Part shown: one piece after another, positions 27,391-40,199 of the stretch
Numbering within the stretch: position 1 is the stretch's first letter
How the letters are laid out: each line of letters starts with the position of its first letter
Assembly (NCBI RefSeq): GCF_949987535.1
Contig: NC_080067.1
Coordinates: forward strand, 80,315,985-80,379,984
Direction: 5' to 3'
From: Balaenoptera acutorostrata
Lineage: Eukaryota > Chordata > Mammalia > Artiodactyla > Balaenopteridae
DNA length: 64,000 nucleotides
The notes under the pieces: model-generated
What the model was told of the DNA's origin: nothing
Databases searched by the model: none
What the model saw: only the letters and a program-made list of their open reading frames with translations
Made by a program: the position numbers and the translations under genes

Positions 27391-28513
27391 CGGCTCTGGT
27401 TGATCTTAATGCAGTCAATCTTTAGGTTATAATTTTGAGCATTGGTCTCAGGCTTCATCGCAAAAGCTTTGCTCTTCTTTTCTGTGCCCTTATTAGCCAG
27501 TGTACAGTGACGAACTGACTTATATTTTTGCTATGTGTTTTTCAGGCCCGTTTTAGCATCTTTGAAAAGCCAATATGCAAAGCAAGCCTTGGCAGCCACA
27601 TGCTAGGTAACAGCATATTGCTTTGTTAGAATATAGAGAAATGAATGCATCTGAGGAGAAAAGAAAAGGGAACCTAGGACAAGACCGTCTTGTTAGCACC
27701 TCTTGTACAGATAGGGAAACTGGGGTCCAGGGTGGTTGGGTGGAAGAGAAAAGCTCACATCTGGGATTCCTGGAGCCATGACCACTATCACCCTCCCAGC
27801 TTCTATAGGGCATGAAGCTTGTAAAGTTTTTAGCGTTTCTCTTTAGTAAAAAGGATACAAATTACAAATACAAAATTAGGTGTAATCTTTGGGAGGGACT
27901 TAATGCAAGTGAAGGGTGTTGGAGACTTAAGCTATTAGCTTCACTGTGAAAGACCAGTGGTATCCGGATAGAACCACCTATGTGAGGCGACAGAAGAAAA
28001 GAGGCTACGGTCCTGGAACCTGGGAGAGAAGAAAGCGCAGAAACCACTCTCAGGGTTGAGATAAGTCTGCAGCTTTCATGTGGGCTCTGTCGCCCTTTTC
28101 TGCTCTTTCTCTGTTATCTTCACCCCTTTCCACTTTACAGCTCTGTGTATCACTTAGCCTAGGAGGTCAACCCCGAAAATGACAATGCTCTGAAAATGCT
28201 TCATATTTGTAAAAAGTGGAATGGAGACATTTTCTGGATGAAGGTGCCCTAGAAACTAGAATGAAAGTGATTCTTCACTGAAATGAATTAGGTGGGATTG
28301 TCTCACTTGTACCCACAGGATCTTCATTTGTAGAGGTGACTGAGTGACGACACAGAGAGATCAGTGCCATTGAAAGAAGAATTTACTGCTTACATTTCCC
28401 AAGAGAAGGAGGAATGCCATGCAGGGCCACAGGGGAAGTGTCAGGCTCTGGTCAGGAGACAAAAGCAGGAATGATGGGAAAGCCTGGGCCAGAGCCTTTG
28501 TTGTGCTTTTGGT

Positions 28514-28550
28514 GGGCAGGGCAGGGTAGGGCGGGGCAGGGCAGGGCAGA
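28514..28550 (+). repeat. (GGGCA)n-like minisatellite
   Basis: About seven imperfect 5-nt GGGCA/GGGTA units, G-rich on the plus strand. It lies within a stretch (28340-28740) that may itself be an ancient LTR, which I could not assign. Confidence 0.7.
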
Positions 28551-28829
28551 GCAAACAGCTTAAGACTGGCTGGTTTGAATAGTTCTGGTGGGCTTTGGCT
28601 ATAGAGATGGTCTCTAGTTTCCTAGCACCTGGCCTGGGGATGATTTAGGGCAGGAGAAATACTGGCTTGTTGTGTGAGAATTAGATAAAGGGGGTGGCTT
28701 GGGGAATATACTCAGAATTGGTAAGTTTGCATATGAAAGACATGCTCCTGGCCAGCTGTTTCATATCTATAAGAACCGGTTAGCCCTGGGAAGGTTCATC
28801 TCTTCCCTGGCCGGTAAGAGTGATTGATT

Positions 28830-29100
28830 GATTGATATTTTTGGCTGCCTTGGGTCTTCGTTGCTGTGCACAGGCGTTCTCTAGTTGCAGAGAGCGGGGG
28901 CTACTCTTCGTTGTGGTGCACGGGCTTCTCATTGCGGTGGCTTCTCTTGTTGCGGAGCATGGGCTCTAGGCACGCGGGCTTCAGTAGTTGTGGCACGCTG
29001 GCTCAGTAGTTGTGGTGCACAGGCTTAGTTTCTCCGCAGCATGTGGGATCTTCCCAGACCAGGGCTCAAACCTGTGTACCTTGCATTGGCAGGCGGATTC
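28830..29100 (-). mobile_element. CHR-type SINE, first unit of a head-to-tail dimer, 5' end missing
   Basis: An inverted SINE body from the 'ttggctgcct' tail-proximal part to 'ggcaggcggattc'. It then stops: the last ~28 nt present in other copies (the 'ttaaccact...gaagtcc' end) are absent, and the T-rich tail of the next unit begins at once. An ATTG-repeat precedes it. Confidence 0.85.
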
Positions 29101-29467
29101 TTTTTTTAAATTTTTTAAAATTTATTTATTTTATTTATTTATTTTTGGCTGTGTTAGGTCTTCATTGCTGCATGCAGGCTTTCTCTAGTTGTGGCGAGCA
29201 GGGACTACTCTTTGTTGACGTTCACAGGCTTCTCATTGTGGTGGCTTCTCTTGCTGTGGAGCATGGGCTCTAGGTGCTCGGGCTTCAGTAGTTGTGGCAC
29301 GCGGGCTCAGTAGTTGTGGCTCGCGGGCTCTAGAGCGCAGGCTCAGTAGTTGTAGCACACGGGCTTAGTTGCTCCACGGCATGTGGGATCTTCCTGGACC
29401 AGGACTCGAAACTGTGTCCCCTGCATTGGCTGGCGGATTCTTAACCACTACACCACCAGGGAAGTCC
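29101..29467 (-). mobile_element. CHR-type SINE, second unit of the dimer
   Basis: A T-rich tail (29101-29143) is followed by a long SINE body ending GAAGTCC at 29467. The body has extra 'cagtagttgtggc' modules (three copies of a ~25-nt 'cgcgggctcagtagttgtgg' unit at about 29280-29370), so it is longer than the 58.7 or 61.3 kb copies. Confidence 0.85.
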
Positions 29468-29720
29468 TGCAAGACTTTTAAGAGTCATAATGTCATAAGA
29501 TATAGAAAGGAAAAAACGTGATTAATACATTCTGCCTAGCTATGAATGAATGGACTAGATGACTTAAAAATTTCTTACTGCCTTAGGGTATATTTCATCC
29601 ATGGTCAGATATAGAAAAAATGCAGTCCTTGCCATTATTTAATAGTTTGGGGTTGCAAGGAGAATCCTAGATGCTGTGTTAATGACTCTGAAGTACTTTT
29701 CTTGTAATTTGAGCAAGAGG

Positions 29721-29734
29721 CCACTAGGTGGTGC
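29721..29734 (+). promoter_or_regulatory. Weak CTCF-like motif
   Basis: CCACTAGGTGGTGC matches the CTCF core except for T in place of C at position 12. Motif similarity only; no sign of function. Confidence 0.2.
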
Positions 29735-31890
29735 TTAGACTCTGGTCTGGCCTGTTGAACAACCTGGCTTCATATAGGAGTGGATAACTGAACTTTAGCT
29801 TATTTTTCCATTCATTTTATTCTTTCTCTGACCAAAATATATCTCTTCAGGATAACAGTTTAAATACTAGATAGATGTGTATTCATAGGACAATATCAAA
29901 TAAGCGTAGTAAGATTTAAAGAAATATACCTACCTTATTGAGTGTAATTCAATATCTCTTTTTGCTCATTAATCATTATCAAGTAGTAATGTAATCTGAT
30001 TCTTAAAATTTGTTTTCTTTCCTTCTGAGTTTAATAACTTCATCAAAAGACTGTGGTGGTTGTAGTGATAGTGGTGTGCTTCAGAATAGCTTGGCATGAG
30101 CAGTCTCCAGAGGTAGTACCTATTCTGGCTTGAATGCCTATCTAGTAGGATATTGTTGTCGTTACCACTTCTCAGGAGAAGGATACATTTCTTTTGTTTT
30201 TGTTTTGATGTGTGAGTGTTTTCTTCTTTACATGAATAGGCATAATGAAAGAGAAAAAGATAGTGAAGTAAAAACCACTGATCTGTGTAAAAAATTCTGT
30301 GATGTTCTTTTCCCAATCTGCAGATACCTTGTAAATCACATCCACAGTCTCTGTCAGCAGTTACAGAATTTAGGTGCTCACTGATGAATTTGAAGCCATG
30401 GTAGCCTAGCGACCCTCATTTAGCCAAAAATAGTTATGTCTGATCCAGGTGATAAATTTGCTCTAAAGTGAATCCCAGTGTTCATAAAACTTAAAACAGA
30501 AAGCTGTGACTCATTTTGAGTAGCTTTCCCTTTTTATTTTAGGCAATTATCAGTTAAAAAAAAAACCAAAACCCAACAAATAAACAAACCCCAAAACCAA
30601 AAAACAACAACAACACAAAGCGAAGGCAAATTCTAATTTTTAAAAAAGATACACAGATGTTAGGGACAGACATTAATTTTACCAAAGACTTCACTATTTT
30701 TAAGTGGACTGTATTTCCAGTACATTTAAAATGTGATTCAAATCACAGGCATCTTTTGGTGAATCCATCCACTGCATAAAATGAAGTTGAGTTATAAATA
30801 AATTACTAGAGGTCAGCATTTTATTTTTCAAATACTTCTAATAAAGTGGTAAATTTTTCTTCAAATAAAGATGTTACTATTTTTATCATAGAAGTACTAC
30901 ATGCATGCAGTAAAAAAAATTTTTTAAATGAGAGAATTATATAAAATTAAAAGCCTTCTTCCTCTCTTCCTTCACCACCATTCCCCAGAGACAGTCACTA
31001 ATGGTTTCTGGTTTCTGGTTTTCATTTTCCCTAGTGGTTATCATTATAACTTTAAATAATTTATTTATACCTTAATTTCTAGACTAAGTTATCAGTTTAT
31101 TATCAGTTTACTTATTGCTTCCTGATATGAAAAAAGAGGACATTGGCACATTTACTGTTCCTTCCATTTCTCTCATTTCATTTCGAATTTTTTGTTAGTT
31201 GGATTATTATTTTTACATTGTAAAGGTTTATAAAATTTATATATTTTTCTGTAATTGTGAGTATTTCCATGTTTGTTATAGTTGGTTATAAAAATTTTAC
31301 ACATATAAATAGTACTATAAATTTACAATAGTAAGATGTATATGTGTGTGTTTAACTGAATAACCAAGTGATGTTATTAGACTCATGGAGAAGAAAACAC
31401 AAGCATAAGTTGTTAAGGCTTTGCTGCTTCTGAGCTATAGAGTCTTAATTTTTTTCAAGTTCCCTTTAATTCTTCTGGTTCATATGCAGCTACTGCTGTT
31501 TCTTATATCCCATGTCACCTTTTTTTGAGTGTAATTCTCTTATCTTTTGGGTGACAGGAATTTTTTTCATTTATGGGATAGTGGTAGTAAATTACTCTTT
31601 CCTTTTCTAACTATAGAAGTACAGAAGGCCAAATTGTTTTCATGTATTTAAAAAACAACATTTTACAACAGATTGGATGCAGAAGTAGATATGGGAATCC
31701 AGCTGTATTCTATCAAGCCAGACATTAAAATGATTTGCAAAATGTATAACAAGGCATCTCTTTTCACTGAATGTTTTTGTTTGGGAAAGTAGTTATTTTT
31801 CATGCAAACATGTTACTTATTTAAACAGATAATGGGTTTATTATTATTATGTTTAAATGATTAATAAGTATTTGAAAATATCTCCCTTTA

Positions 31891-32016
31891 AGTTTCTAAT
31901 ATGGTGAATACTGATAATTGTAGCACACATAAACAAAAGCTTTTTGGGATCCTCAGTAATTTTTAAGAATGTAAAGGGGTCTGGAGATCAAAAAGTTTGA
32001 GAATGGCTGCTCTAGA
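31891..32016 (-). mobile_element. MER20-like hAT-Charlie element
   Basis: The plus strand is the complement of MER20: 'aaacaaaagctttttgggatcctcagtaat', 'aaggggtctgg' and 'aaaaagtttgagaatggctgc' (terminal inverted repeat end). Confidence 0.7.
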
Positions 32017-32814
32017 GATTAAATATACATTTAAAAACTTTCAGTTTGTTTAGAGTTAATATTGTACCACTTAAACGTAAAATGTAGGAACTTGACAATC
32101 ACATAGGCGTGTTTACCAACCCTGCCCTCCAGTCTTTTATGCTATATATGTTACTTCCATCTACATGATAACACCTCCAAGATAATGTTATGCCCAATGA
32201 TTGCTGTGGCCTATGTCTTCTCCTAGCATTTGCTGGCTCTGAACTTGGAACTTCTCAGGTGCCTTGGAAGACAGCTCTTCTCTTGGCTGCCCTGGGCTGC
32301 TCTATCACTTGCTTTTTTTTTGCCCCTCCAAGCCTATCTGCAGGAATCTCTCCAAATATCTGATCTGCTAGTAGCACTTGGTTTTTTTCCCTTTCTAGTT
32401 ATAACTATAGTTTCATACTTTAAAAATAAACAACACATCTTTTCTGTCATTGTCATGGTAATTTGGAAGGTAGAAAAGTGCATATTCTGCTTCCTTAAAA
32501 GAGGGTCTAATGTCACTCTCTAAAGCACATTGTATTCATTCATTCATTCATTTAACTAACACATTTAGTAAGTACCTGTTCCATGTTAGGCGCTAGAGGT
32601 ACAAGAGTGAACAAGCTGTTCTTTAAATATGTCTGGGCTTCTTTTAAAAAATAAAAATTGCTTTTACTATTTATTTATTTTTAAACTATTGAAATTTTGA
32701 TAACATTTCACACTTATAGAAAGTCGCAGCAGGACAAACAACCGCCGTATACTCTTGACTCAGATTTACCAGTTATTAACATTTTGTCCTTTTGCTTTAT
32801 TATTTGTGTGCTCT

Positions 32815-32897
32815 CTCTATATATATACATATATTTCTATTCCATATATATAATATATATTTTAATACCTATTATATTTGATTATATATATATATTT
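32815..32897 (+). repeat. (TA)n-rich tract
   Basis: Alternating TA with short interruptions. Short open frames here are meaningless. Confidence 0.85.
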
Positions 32898-33027
32898 TAC
32901 TGAACCATTTGGAACTAATTTGTAGACATCATGTCCCCTTATCCATAAATACTTCATTGTCTATTTCCTGAGAATAGGACTTTTCTTTTACCTAACCACA
33001 TGATATTTATCAAGATCAAGTCACTTA

Positions 33028-33220
33028 GGGAATTCCCTGGTCCAGTGGGTAGGACTCCACATTTTCATGGTCAAGGGCCTGGGTTTGACCCCTTGTCGGG
33101 GAACTAAGATCCCACAAGCTGCTTGGTGTGGTCAAATAAAATAAAATAAAATAAAATAAAATAAAATAACCATAGTCCATGCCTGGATGACTGGACTATG
33201 GAATATTTAAAAAAAAAAAA
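33028..33220 (+). mobile_element. CHR-type SINE with 3' transduced hairpin segment
   Basis: The SINE body (33028 to about 33133, 'gggaattccctgg' to 'ggtgtggtc') is followed by an (AAATA)n tail to 33168. Next come about 40 nt of unique sequence and a second A-run ending at 33220. A TSD of 16 nt with 14 matches (33012-33027 and 33221-33236) encloses all of it. The unique part holds a perfect 9-bp inverted repeat, CCATAGTCC (33170-33178) and GGACTATGG (33193-33201). Confidence 0.8.
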
Positions 33221-34270
33221 AAGATCAAGACATTTAACATTGATAAATTCTATTATCTAAATCCACAGTTTCACATCCACTTTGGCCAGTTATCTCACTA
33301 ATATCCTGTAGCTTTTTCTCCCGGCCCGGGAGCCAGTCCAGCATCACGCAGTGCATTTAGTCATCACGCCTCTCTAGTCTCATTTAATCCGGAATGGTTC
33401 CTTAGCCTTTCTTTGTCTTTCGTGATCTTGACATTTTTTTGCAAAACACAGGCTAGTTTTTTTTGTAGAATATTTCTCAGTTTGGGACATGAACTCTCAT
33501 GATTAGATTCAGATTTTGCATTTTTGGCAGGAACCCATAGAATTATATTGTGTTCTTTTCCAGGCGTCATATCAGGAGGGAGGTACAGGGTTTCCACTTG
33601 TCCCATTATTGGTAATGTTAACTTTGGTTACTTATTTAAGGTGGTGCCCACTAGGTTAATCCACTCTAAAGTTACTAATTTCCCCTTTGTAACTAATAAA
33701 TAATTTGTTGGGGATACTTTGAGACTATGGAAATATCCAGTTCCTCATCAATTTTCTACCCATTAGCTTTAGCATACATTGATGATTCTTGGCAGACTCA
33801 GTTATTACTGTGATGGTTGCAGAATGGTGATGTTCTAACATCCTCATTTCTTCTACATATATTACTTGGTCTTCTATAAAGAAGAATTTTCCCTCCTTCC
33901 TCTTACTTTAGTTTATTCATTTGCTTATATCTGTATGGACTCAGATTCTTATTTTTTCCATGTGTTTTCTATTGCTATTATTATTGATTTTGATGCTCAA
34001 ATTGTTCCAGATTTGGCCAGCAGGTGCCCCTTCAAGCTGGCTTCTATGTCCTTATGACACATCCTCATCATTTTTAGGGGCCCTTCCTTACTTTCTGGCA
34101 CAAAATATTGTAGGCTCATTTTGTACTTTTTCTGCCCCAGCCCTGAATCAGCTATTTCTCCAAAGAGCTCTGGCTCCTTAAAGTGAGAAATGGTATTTAG
34201 AGACCAAGATCTGGGTGCTAGGTATGTTCATTGCTACTGGGGTGTCTTGACTTACAGACCCTTTAAGTAG

Positions 34271-34365
34271 ACAGATATATATATATACATGTATATAGAT
34301 ATAGATATATAGATATGTATAGATATGTCTCTCTCTCTATATATATATCTTTCTCTATATATTAA
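34271..34365 (+). repeat. (TA/GATA)n-rich tract
   Basis: Imperfect ATAT and ATAG repeats; the corresponding microsatellite position of the surrounding L1M 3' region. Confidence 0.85.
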
Positions 34366-37361
34366 AAACTATAAATTCAAACTGATACCTCTAATTCTAA
34401 TTTATCATGCCAGGGTTCATTCTTCTTTCCTCTTTTCTTAGTTTTAACTGCCTTCTCCAACAGTGAGAAACTTGACTCCCAGTCGGTATATTTACTTATT
34501 TGCTCAGTCCTACAATTCATGGAAAGTAGATTCAGGAGTGGTAACTCCTACCCCTGCAAAAAACAAACTTTCTATCTAGAATTTGTATTAGTTTGTAGTT
34601 AGTTATTTGTCTTTAGACTGAGAGCACATAGTCAAAGCACTATGTTCAAAAGTTAACTCTGCTCAGTTTTTTCCACCTTTGGTGTGGTTATATTATTCAT
34701 TAGAATTATAGTTAGGTTAATTTGTTTCTCTTTGCATTCTGTTTTAATTTTTCTCTCTCATCCTGTCGATTTGATTTGATTTTGTTTAATTTTGAGTATA
34801 TAAAACATTGATGTGATTCCACACATCAAAAGTACTTAGTACATAAGAATTCTTAAATGGGTATAGTATTGTCTGATCCACTGAAGCACCTAGAAAAATA
34901 AATCTTTTGCAGTTGATTTTTAGCTGGTTTGCCTGTTACTGGGGAGGGAATTAGGGTCTGTGTTTCTCCTCCTGATGTTAAACTGAGGTAGACTGTCTAG
35001 TGGCAGCCTGAGTCTCGCAGGAGGGCTCTGTCCTTTTGCCAAGGAGGATGGGAAGGGAAGGGGAAGCTCTTGTTTAGGTGGCCATGGCATCGCTGCTGTG
35101 GGAATTTAGATCTGTGGGGTGCTGTCAGGTGCCCAGAGCATTGTGTCTTTGGGTTCTGCATTCTGAGCACAGAGGTGGCCGCTCTGTGGGGAATGAGCTG
35201 CTGTATAGCTCTGAGAGGCAGAGCTCGGGCAGGGGGTCCCACCAACATCAACGCTGTCACAGCGTCCGCGGGTCTTGCCACTCCTGGGCCTGTGTGGTTG
35301 CTTGACCAGGTTGTGCCTTGGGAGGTTCCCGGCCTTGGACCGGGATCAGAATGCACAATATGGAAGAGCCGCAGATCAAGCACCGGGAACTACTGTTACG
35401 GAGACACTGGCTTTTGAACCTGTTCTGTGCAGAAGAGATCCGCACAGCCACGAAGATCTCACATTTCTAGGAGTGCCTAAATCGGTGCTGACCAAGCGTG
35501 CTGCCCAGATTCGAATCCAGGGAAATCAGGCTTTGACCACTCCATGTGGGTCCTGCGGAGCAGCTCCCATTACCAGCTTCAGTCAGGGTAGCAGAGCACT
35601 TGTCGGACACCCATTCTCGAACTCCTAGTATAATACAGAAGGGGCCGGCTGCCCCAGCGCTGGGACTGGGCAGGGGTTGGAGAGAGGCAGCTTTCAGGCT
35701 GAGCTGTAGAGCAAGGAGTCACCTGAAACATGAGGACGAGGTACCAGGGCAGATAGAAGATGCACAGTCAGTAAGACCTCTCTTCTTTCCTTTCCTCCCA
35801 ACTTTCCTGAAGAAATCCTCACCCCCATTTAAAACTGCCTGATGTGCTTCATGCTTACCAAAAAAACTTTCACGGTTATCACCTCATCTAAACTGTGCAG
35901 CCCACCTTGAGGCGGGTATGTAGCTACTTGCATCGGATGCGGGTACCACAGGCGGCCGCTGGCCCGTAGCTTGTGGTGCCTGTTCAGAGCCCGAGGAGAG
36001 GAATGTGGCACCCACTCTGCTCAGTGCGTCACAGATCAGCAGCAGCTTGGGACATTCTCTGATGTGTAATAATTAAATAATTAGCTTCCAGAAAGCAAGC
36101 TGCTGGCGCACGTGTGCGTGCTCCAGGTAGAGCCAGTCTTTGGGAGGAAGGGGCAGGCTGTGTCTTGCTCTGATCCGCTCCTGACCCAAGTGGGCAGAAG
36201 CAGAGTTTCTTACCAGTCTCCTTTCCTCCAGCTGCCAGGAGAGAGAATAGGTGTCTTCTCACATTTCGGATGTGTTCAGTAAGGCCTGGAGGGTGGCCTG
36301 TGGCAGGGCGGTGGCTGTTTGAGACAAGAGGCTCCTGGGTGGGAGCTCGCATCATTGCCTGTAGCAGAGCTTTTCTCTGTCTTACTCGGCTCCACTTGCT
36401 GGATGCAGGAAGTCACGTGTTTCCCACTCTGGACACGTTTCAGGTGTGATTTTCCTGTCTTTCTAGATGCCCTGCTCAAGTGTGAAGATTCTCACAGGAG
36501 AAAGACTTCCACCTCTGAACTAAAACACCCACGAGGTGGCCGTGGTGTCTCCAGTGTGGGGTGCAGCCCTGGGCTTAGAGGGCCTGGCTCCTTGTTCTGG
36601 GAGGTTGGGAAGGAAAGCCCTAGCAACGAGCAGCACACAGGTGCGATCACCCGCGGCCAGACTCCAAGTCTCTGTGCCCTGAAACCTGCCAAGTTGTCCC
36701 GGACAACCTGAGGGTCCTCAGGAAAGAGAGGAACCTGCCCCTTGAGGATGTTTGTGGTCCCCTTTCTGAGGGATTGCTTTGCCCCTCACTTTTCTGTCCC
36801 TTCTTTCTTAGTGTCCACCCCTGCTTCCCAGTAGCCTCCATCCTGGGCATAGCACACATCCTACTGCCACCTGCCTTTGCCCGCAACCTGTCGTGTCTGT
36901 GTCATAGAGTGTTGAATGAGACTCTTGTTATTTTGGAATTGATGACTGGGGCCCAAATCTGAAGACAATGAGGTTCTAAGACAGTTATCAACAGTTGGTA
37001 CCAAGCACAAGATAGCCCAGAACTGGCCCAACTATCACCCCCTGTCACCCCAGCTATTCCACCGCCCTCTCCCTGGGCAACAGAAATGACTAGGGAGAGG
37101 CACAAAGAGAGAGTCTGTGAGCCACGGCCTTTGTGGGAGGGCATATTTGAGACGAGATGAGCTTCCTTACCCTCCCATAAAGGAGGGGCTTTGGCATGTG
37201 GTCCCTGAGTGGGGGGGGAGAATTCTGTCCTCCTATTGGATGTCTGCTTATGCTGCAGACATGGCTCTGCCTGCAGCCTATCTGAGCAAGAGCTGAAGGG
37301 GATCAGAGAAAGCTGACAGGACAGACAGACAGCAGGGTTGGGGAGTAGCCAGTTGTGATAC

Positions 37362-38100
37362 TGTGATTTATAATAAATAGATATTTGGCACAGAGCTCCT
37401 AAAACCCTTGGAATCTCCTAAGTGATAAGAGTGATAAGGTGTCTTGATATTCATAACAAATACCTTCAGCCACCACTGGGTTTATATTAGCGAGGTGACT
37501 TTTAGAATCACCTAGGACGGAGGCTGGTTGCAGAGGAACCAGCCATGTGATTGGAGGGTTGGAACTTTCAGGGTAGGGGAAAGGAGCCGGAGGTTAAATC
37601 AGTCACCAAGGGCCAGTGATTTAATCAGTCATGCCTATGTGATGAAGCCTCCAGAAAAACCCAAAAAAGAGGGTTTGGAGAGCTTCTGGGTTGGTGACCA
37701 CATGGAGATGATGGGAGAGTGCTGCGCTGGGAGAGGGCATAGACCTCAAACCTTTCCCTAAACGCCCCCCTCATCTGTTGGCTTCTGAGTCATATCCTTT
37801 CGTAATAAGCTGGTAATCTAGTAAGTAAAATGTTTGTCTGAGTTCTGTGAGCCGCTCTAGCAAATTAACTGAACCCAAGACGGGGGTGGTGGGAACCTCT
37901 GATCAGTAGCCCGTGGGTCAGAAGCATAGTGACAACGTGGACTTGGGATTGGCATCTGAGGGGCAGTCTGGTAGGACTGGCACCGTCTCTGGGCGGGCAG
38001 TGTCGGAGTTGTCTTGAACTATGGGACACCCACTGGTGTCAGAGGATTGCTCGGTGTAGGAGAAACCGCCCCCCACTGGCACTGGTGTCAGAATTGGGCC
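37362..38100 (+). repeat. MLT2-like (ERVL) solo LTR, copy 1
   Basis: It begins TGTGATTTATAATAA and includes 'gagctcctaaaacccttgg', 'gagcttctgggttggtgacc', 'gtaataagctggtaatctag' (the poly(A) signal region) and 'ctctagcaaattaactgaacc'. It aligns over its whole length with 62563-63310, in the same orientation. No flanking viral gene is present. MLT2 assignment is from memory of the family's landmark blocks. Confidence 0.6.
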
Positions 38101-38305
38101 GGCCCGATGGTAGTTACTATGCAAGGGAGCTGGTTTGAGCTGCCTGTCAGGCCGGTACTCTCCACAAGGCCAACCCTGGGGCAGTGCGGAAGGCTGAGGA
38201 CGTCCTGTAAGTGGGGAGGCTGGAGGGTGCGGTGGGCCAGGGAGAGGTGACAAGCATGGGCCCCGGGCTGGCGTCCTGTATTGATGTTGGCGGCAGCGTG
38301 TCTGC

Positions 38306-38325
38306 GGGGGGGGGGGGGGGGGGGG
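38306..38325 (+). repeat. G homopolymer (20 G)
   Basis: Twenty uninterrupted G in a GC-rich stretch just after the LTR. Such runs are prone to length error in sequencing and can form G-quadruplexes. Confidence 0.9.
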
Positions 38326-40199
38326 CTGGAAATTGTCCCTTGGGGTCTCCCGAGTACCTATTTGGCATTTTATTCTAGGGTTCTCCATCTCATCCTAGCT
38401 CCCCTTTCTGGTGCTTTTGTTTCTTCTTCCTTTTCTCTCACTGGCTTATGTCTCTCTCTCTCTCAAAACATCAGGGCCCCAACCTTGGGTCAAACTTAGG
38501 TGCTTCTTGCCAGTATCAGATGAGCAGGCTTTGGGAAGACTTAGTTGTGTTCTTGTGTCACTTGCTAAGAAAAGGTATGTGCACTCCTCTAAATGTCCTG
38601 AAATAAACTGTCATGACTTGGGCACCAAACCCATTTGACTACATGTATACCTTCAAACCATGTATACCTTCATTTACACCTTTATTCTCAGGGTAAAGAG
38701 TCTCCTAAAGTTCCGGCCTCATTCATCTGTGAAGCACATTTAAGGCTGATTTAGTCCAGTGAGATCCAGGGAGTGAAAGGCTTTTCATACCCCCATTAGG
38801 TAAATAAACAAATAAACAAAACAGGTTTTACAGGGGAAATATGAAGGCTGTGATGACAGAGGAATACAGTTTCTAAAATCACAACAGGAATTTTAAGGGT
38901 AAAGCAGAGGTACTCACAATTAAGCGAAATCCAGGATGTTAGAAATTGCACCTGAAACATTGAAATTTAGGAGAGAAAAGGGCCTGTGACCTGTGGTGCA
39001 GGTTTTACAGTCTGGGTTGGGGAATTCAAACCCCAACTGTGGACCTAGGCTGGTTGTGTCTCTTCTCCAGGGCTCGCTTTCCTCGGCTGGCTGTAGACAG
39101 GGGCCCTCTCCCTGCCTCGCTCCCGGGGTGACCTGAGCACCAAAGGGGGGAATTGATGTGGAAGCTGAAAGCACTCCCTAAATTATTACTCTTTGTTGCT
39201 GATAGTTGCTATTGTTATGACTGTTTCTAATAAATAGTAGGCCTGTAACAAGCCATCGTAGGAAGCGAACACAAGCAGAGACGGGAAGTTGGGCCAGGTC
39301 CTGAGTTTTGAGATTAGAATCCTGGAAAACAATCTTACTTACCACAGATTCCCTTGGTACCGTTCGTTCAAAGATAAGCATAGGTTGGCAGGGTCTTCGC
39401 TCTGAGCCACGATCACTGTTCTCATGTTTATTGACTTTCAGGAGATTCCTCATTAGTGGTTTGCAAAAGACAGATGCACAGAAATATACAGAGATGAAAC
39501 GTGTTCCAGCTGGTGTCAGGAGTCCCCCGGCCCATCTGTCCTGCGTGGCTTCACTGATGGCCCTGATGATTTCTTGAGGCCCTTTTTTCATCTGTAGGTG
39601 TACGATACAAGGGGGGAAGCTGGGATCCTCTCCTTTTGTTTTGACTGAGCATAGTTGGCCTCTGGCCTTGGTCCTAGATCATGAGCGCACCCATCGTTCT
39701 CAGCTGTTCAGGGCCCCTGCCCCTGACTCTGGACCTTAGATTTCCCCTGTCCCTTGACTTTTCTGCCGTCTCCCTGAGGTTATAGATCACATACATGCAC
39801 CAGTTAGGCTTAGTGCACACAGTGGGTCTTAGCTGGGTGCCTCCCTTCCCCACCCCGAGGTGAGAATCATTTCATCACTGCTGCAGTAGTTTGAGGCCAT
39901 TGGAAGACTCCAGTGATGTCTGAATTTAGATTAATTACTAAACCTATGCAGGAGCAGTTCATCGTATGAGTGGCTACTGATTTTGTTTGAGATCGTTTTA
40001 GTATTTCCATAAGGTTTAGTCTTTTTAGTAAAGAGTTTCTGTATGAGTGTACTGTAAGTGCCTTTGTTATTTTTGAATTGGAAAAATGAGGAAAGCGTCT
40101 GTTTCACCACTTGTTAGCCTGTGATTCTAGACAACTGCCAAATGATGCCTTGGGATCCTGGGGTATGGGATGGAAGGGCACTCAGGGATCACCGTACCA

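Larger units (their letters stand above)
32650..34930 (-). repeat. Old L1M-type 3' region, interrupted by a CHR SINE
   Basis: The plus strand carries a long stretch resembling the complement of L1M 3' UTR and adjacent sequence, with 'agatctgggtgctagg', 'attgctactggggtgtc', a TA-rich microsatellite and 'gtgagaaacttgactccc' in the usual order. The SINE at 33028-33220 with near-perfect TSD sits inside it and so is younger. No frame is conserved. Confidence 0.6.

Noticed and set aside
28514..28550. Possible CRISPR-like short repeat
   Set aside because: Five-base units with no spacers; a simple minisatellite in a mammalian intron.
34997..35640. Overlapping open frames on both strands in a GC-richer intron segment
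   Set aside because: No recognisable domain, no consistent splice sites and no codon bias. I treat it as unassigned intron DNA, though an unrecognised repeat is possible.
37918..38388. 156-codon minus-strand ORF across the LTR end and G-run
   Set aside because: Its Pro-rich stretch is just the complement of the G20 run and GC-rich LTR sequence.
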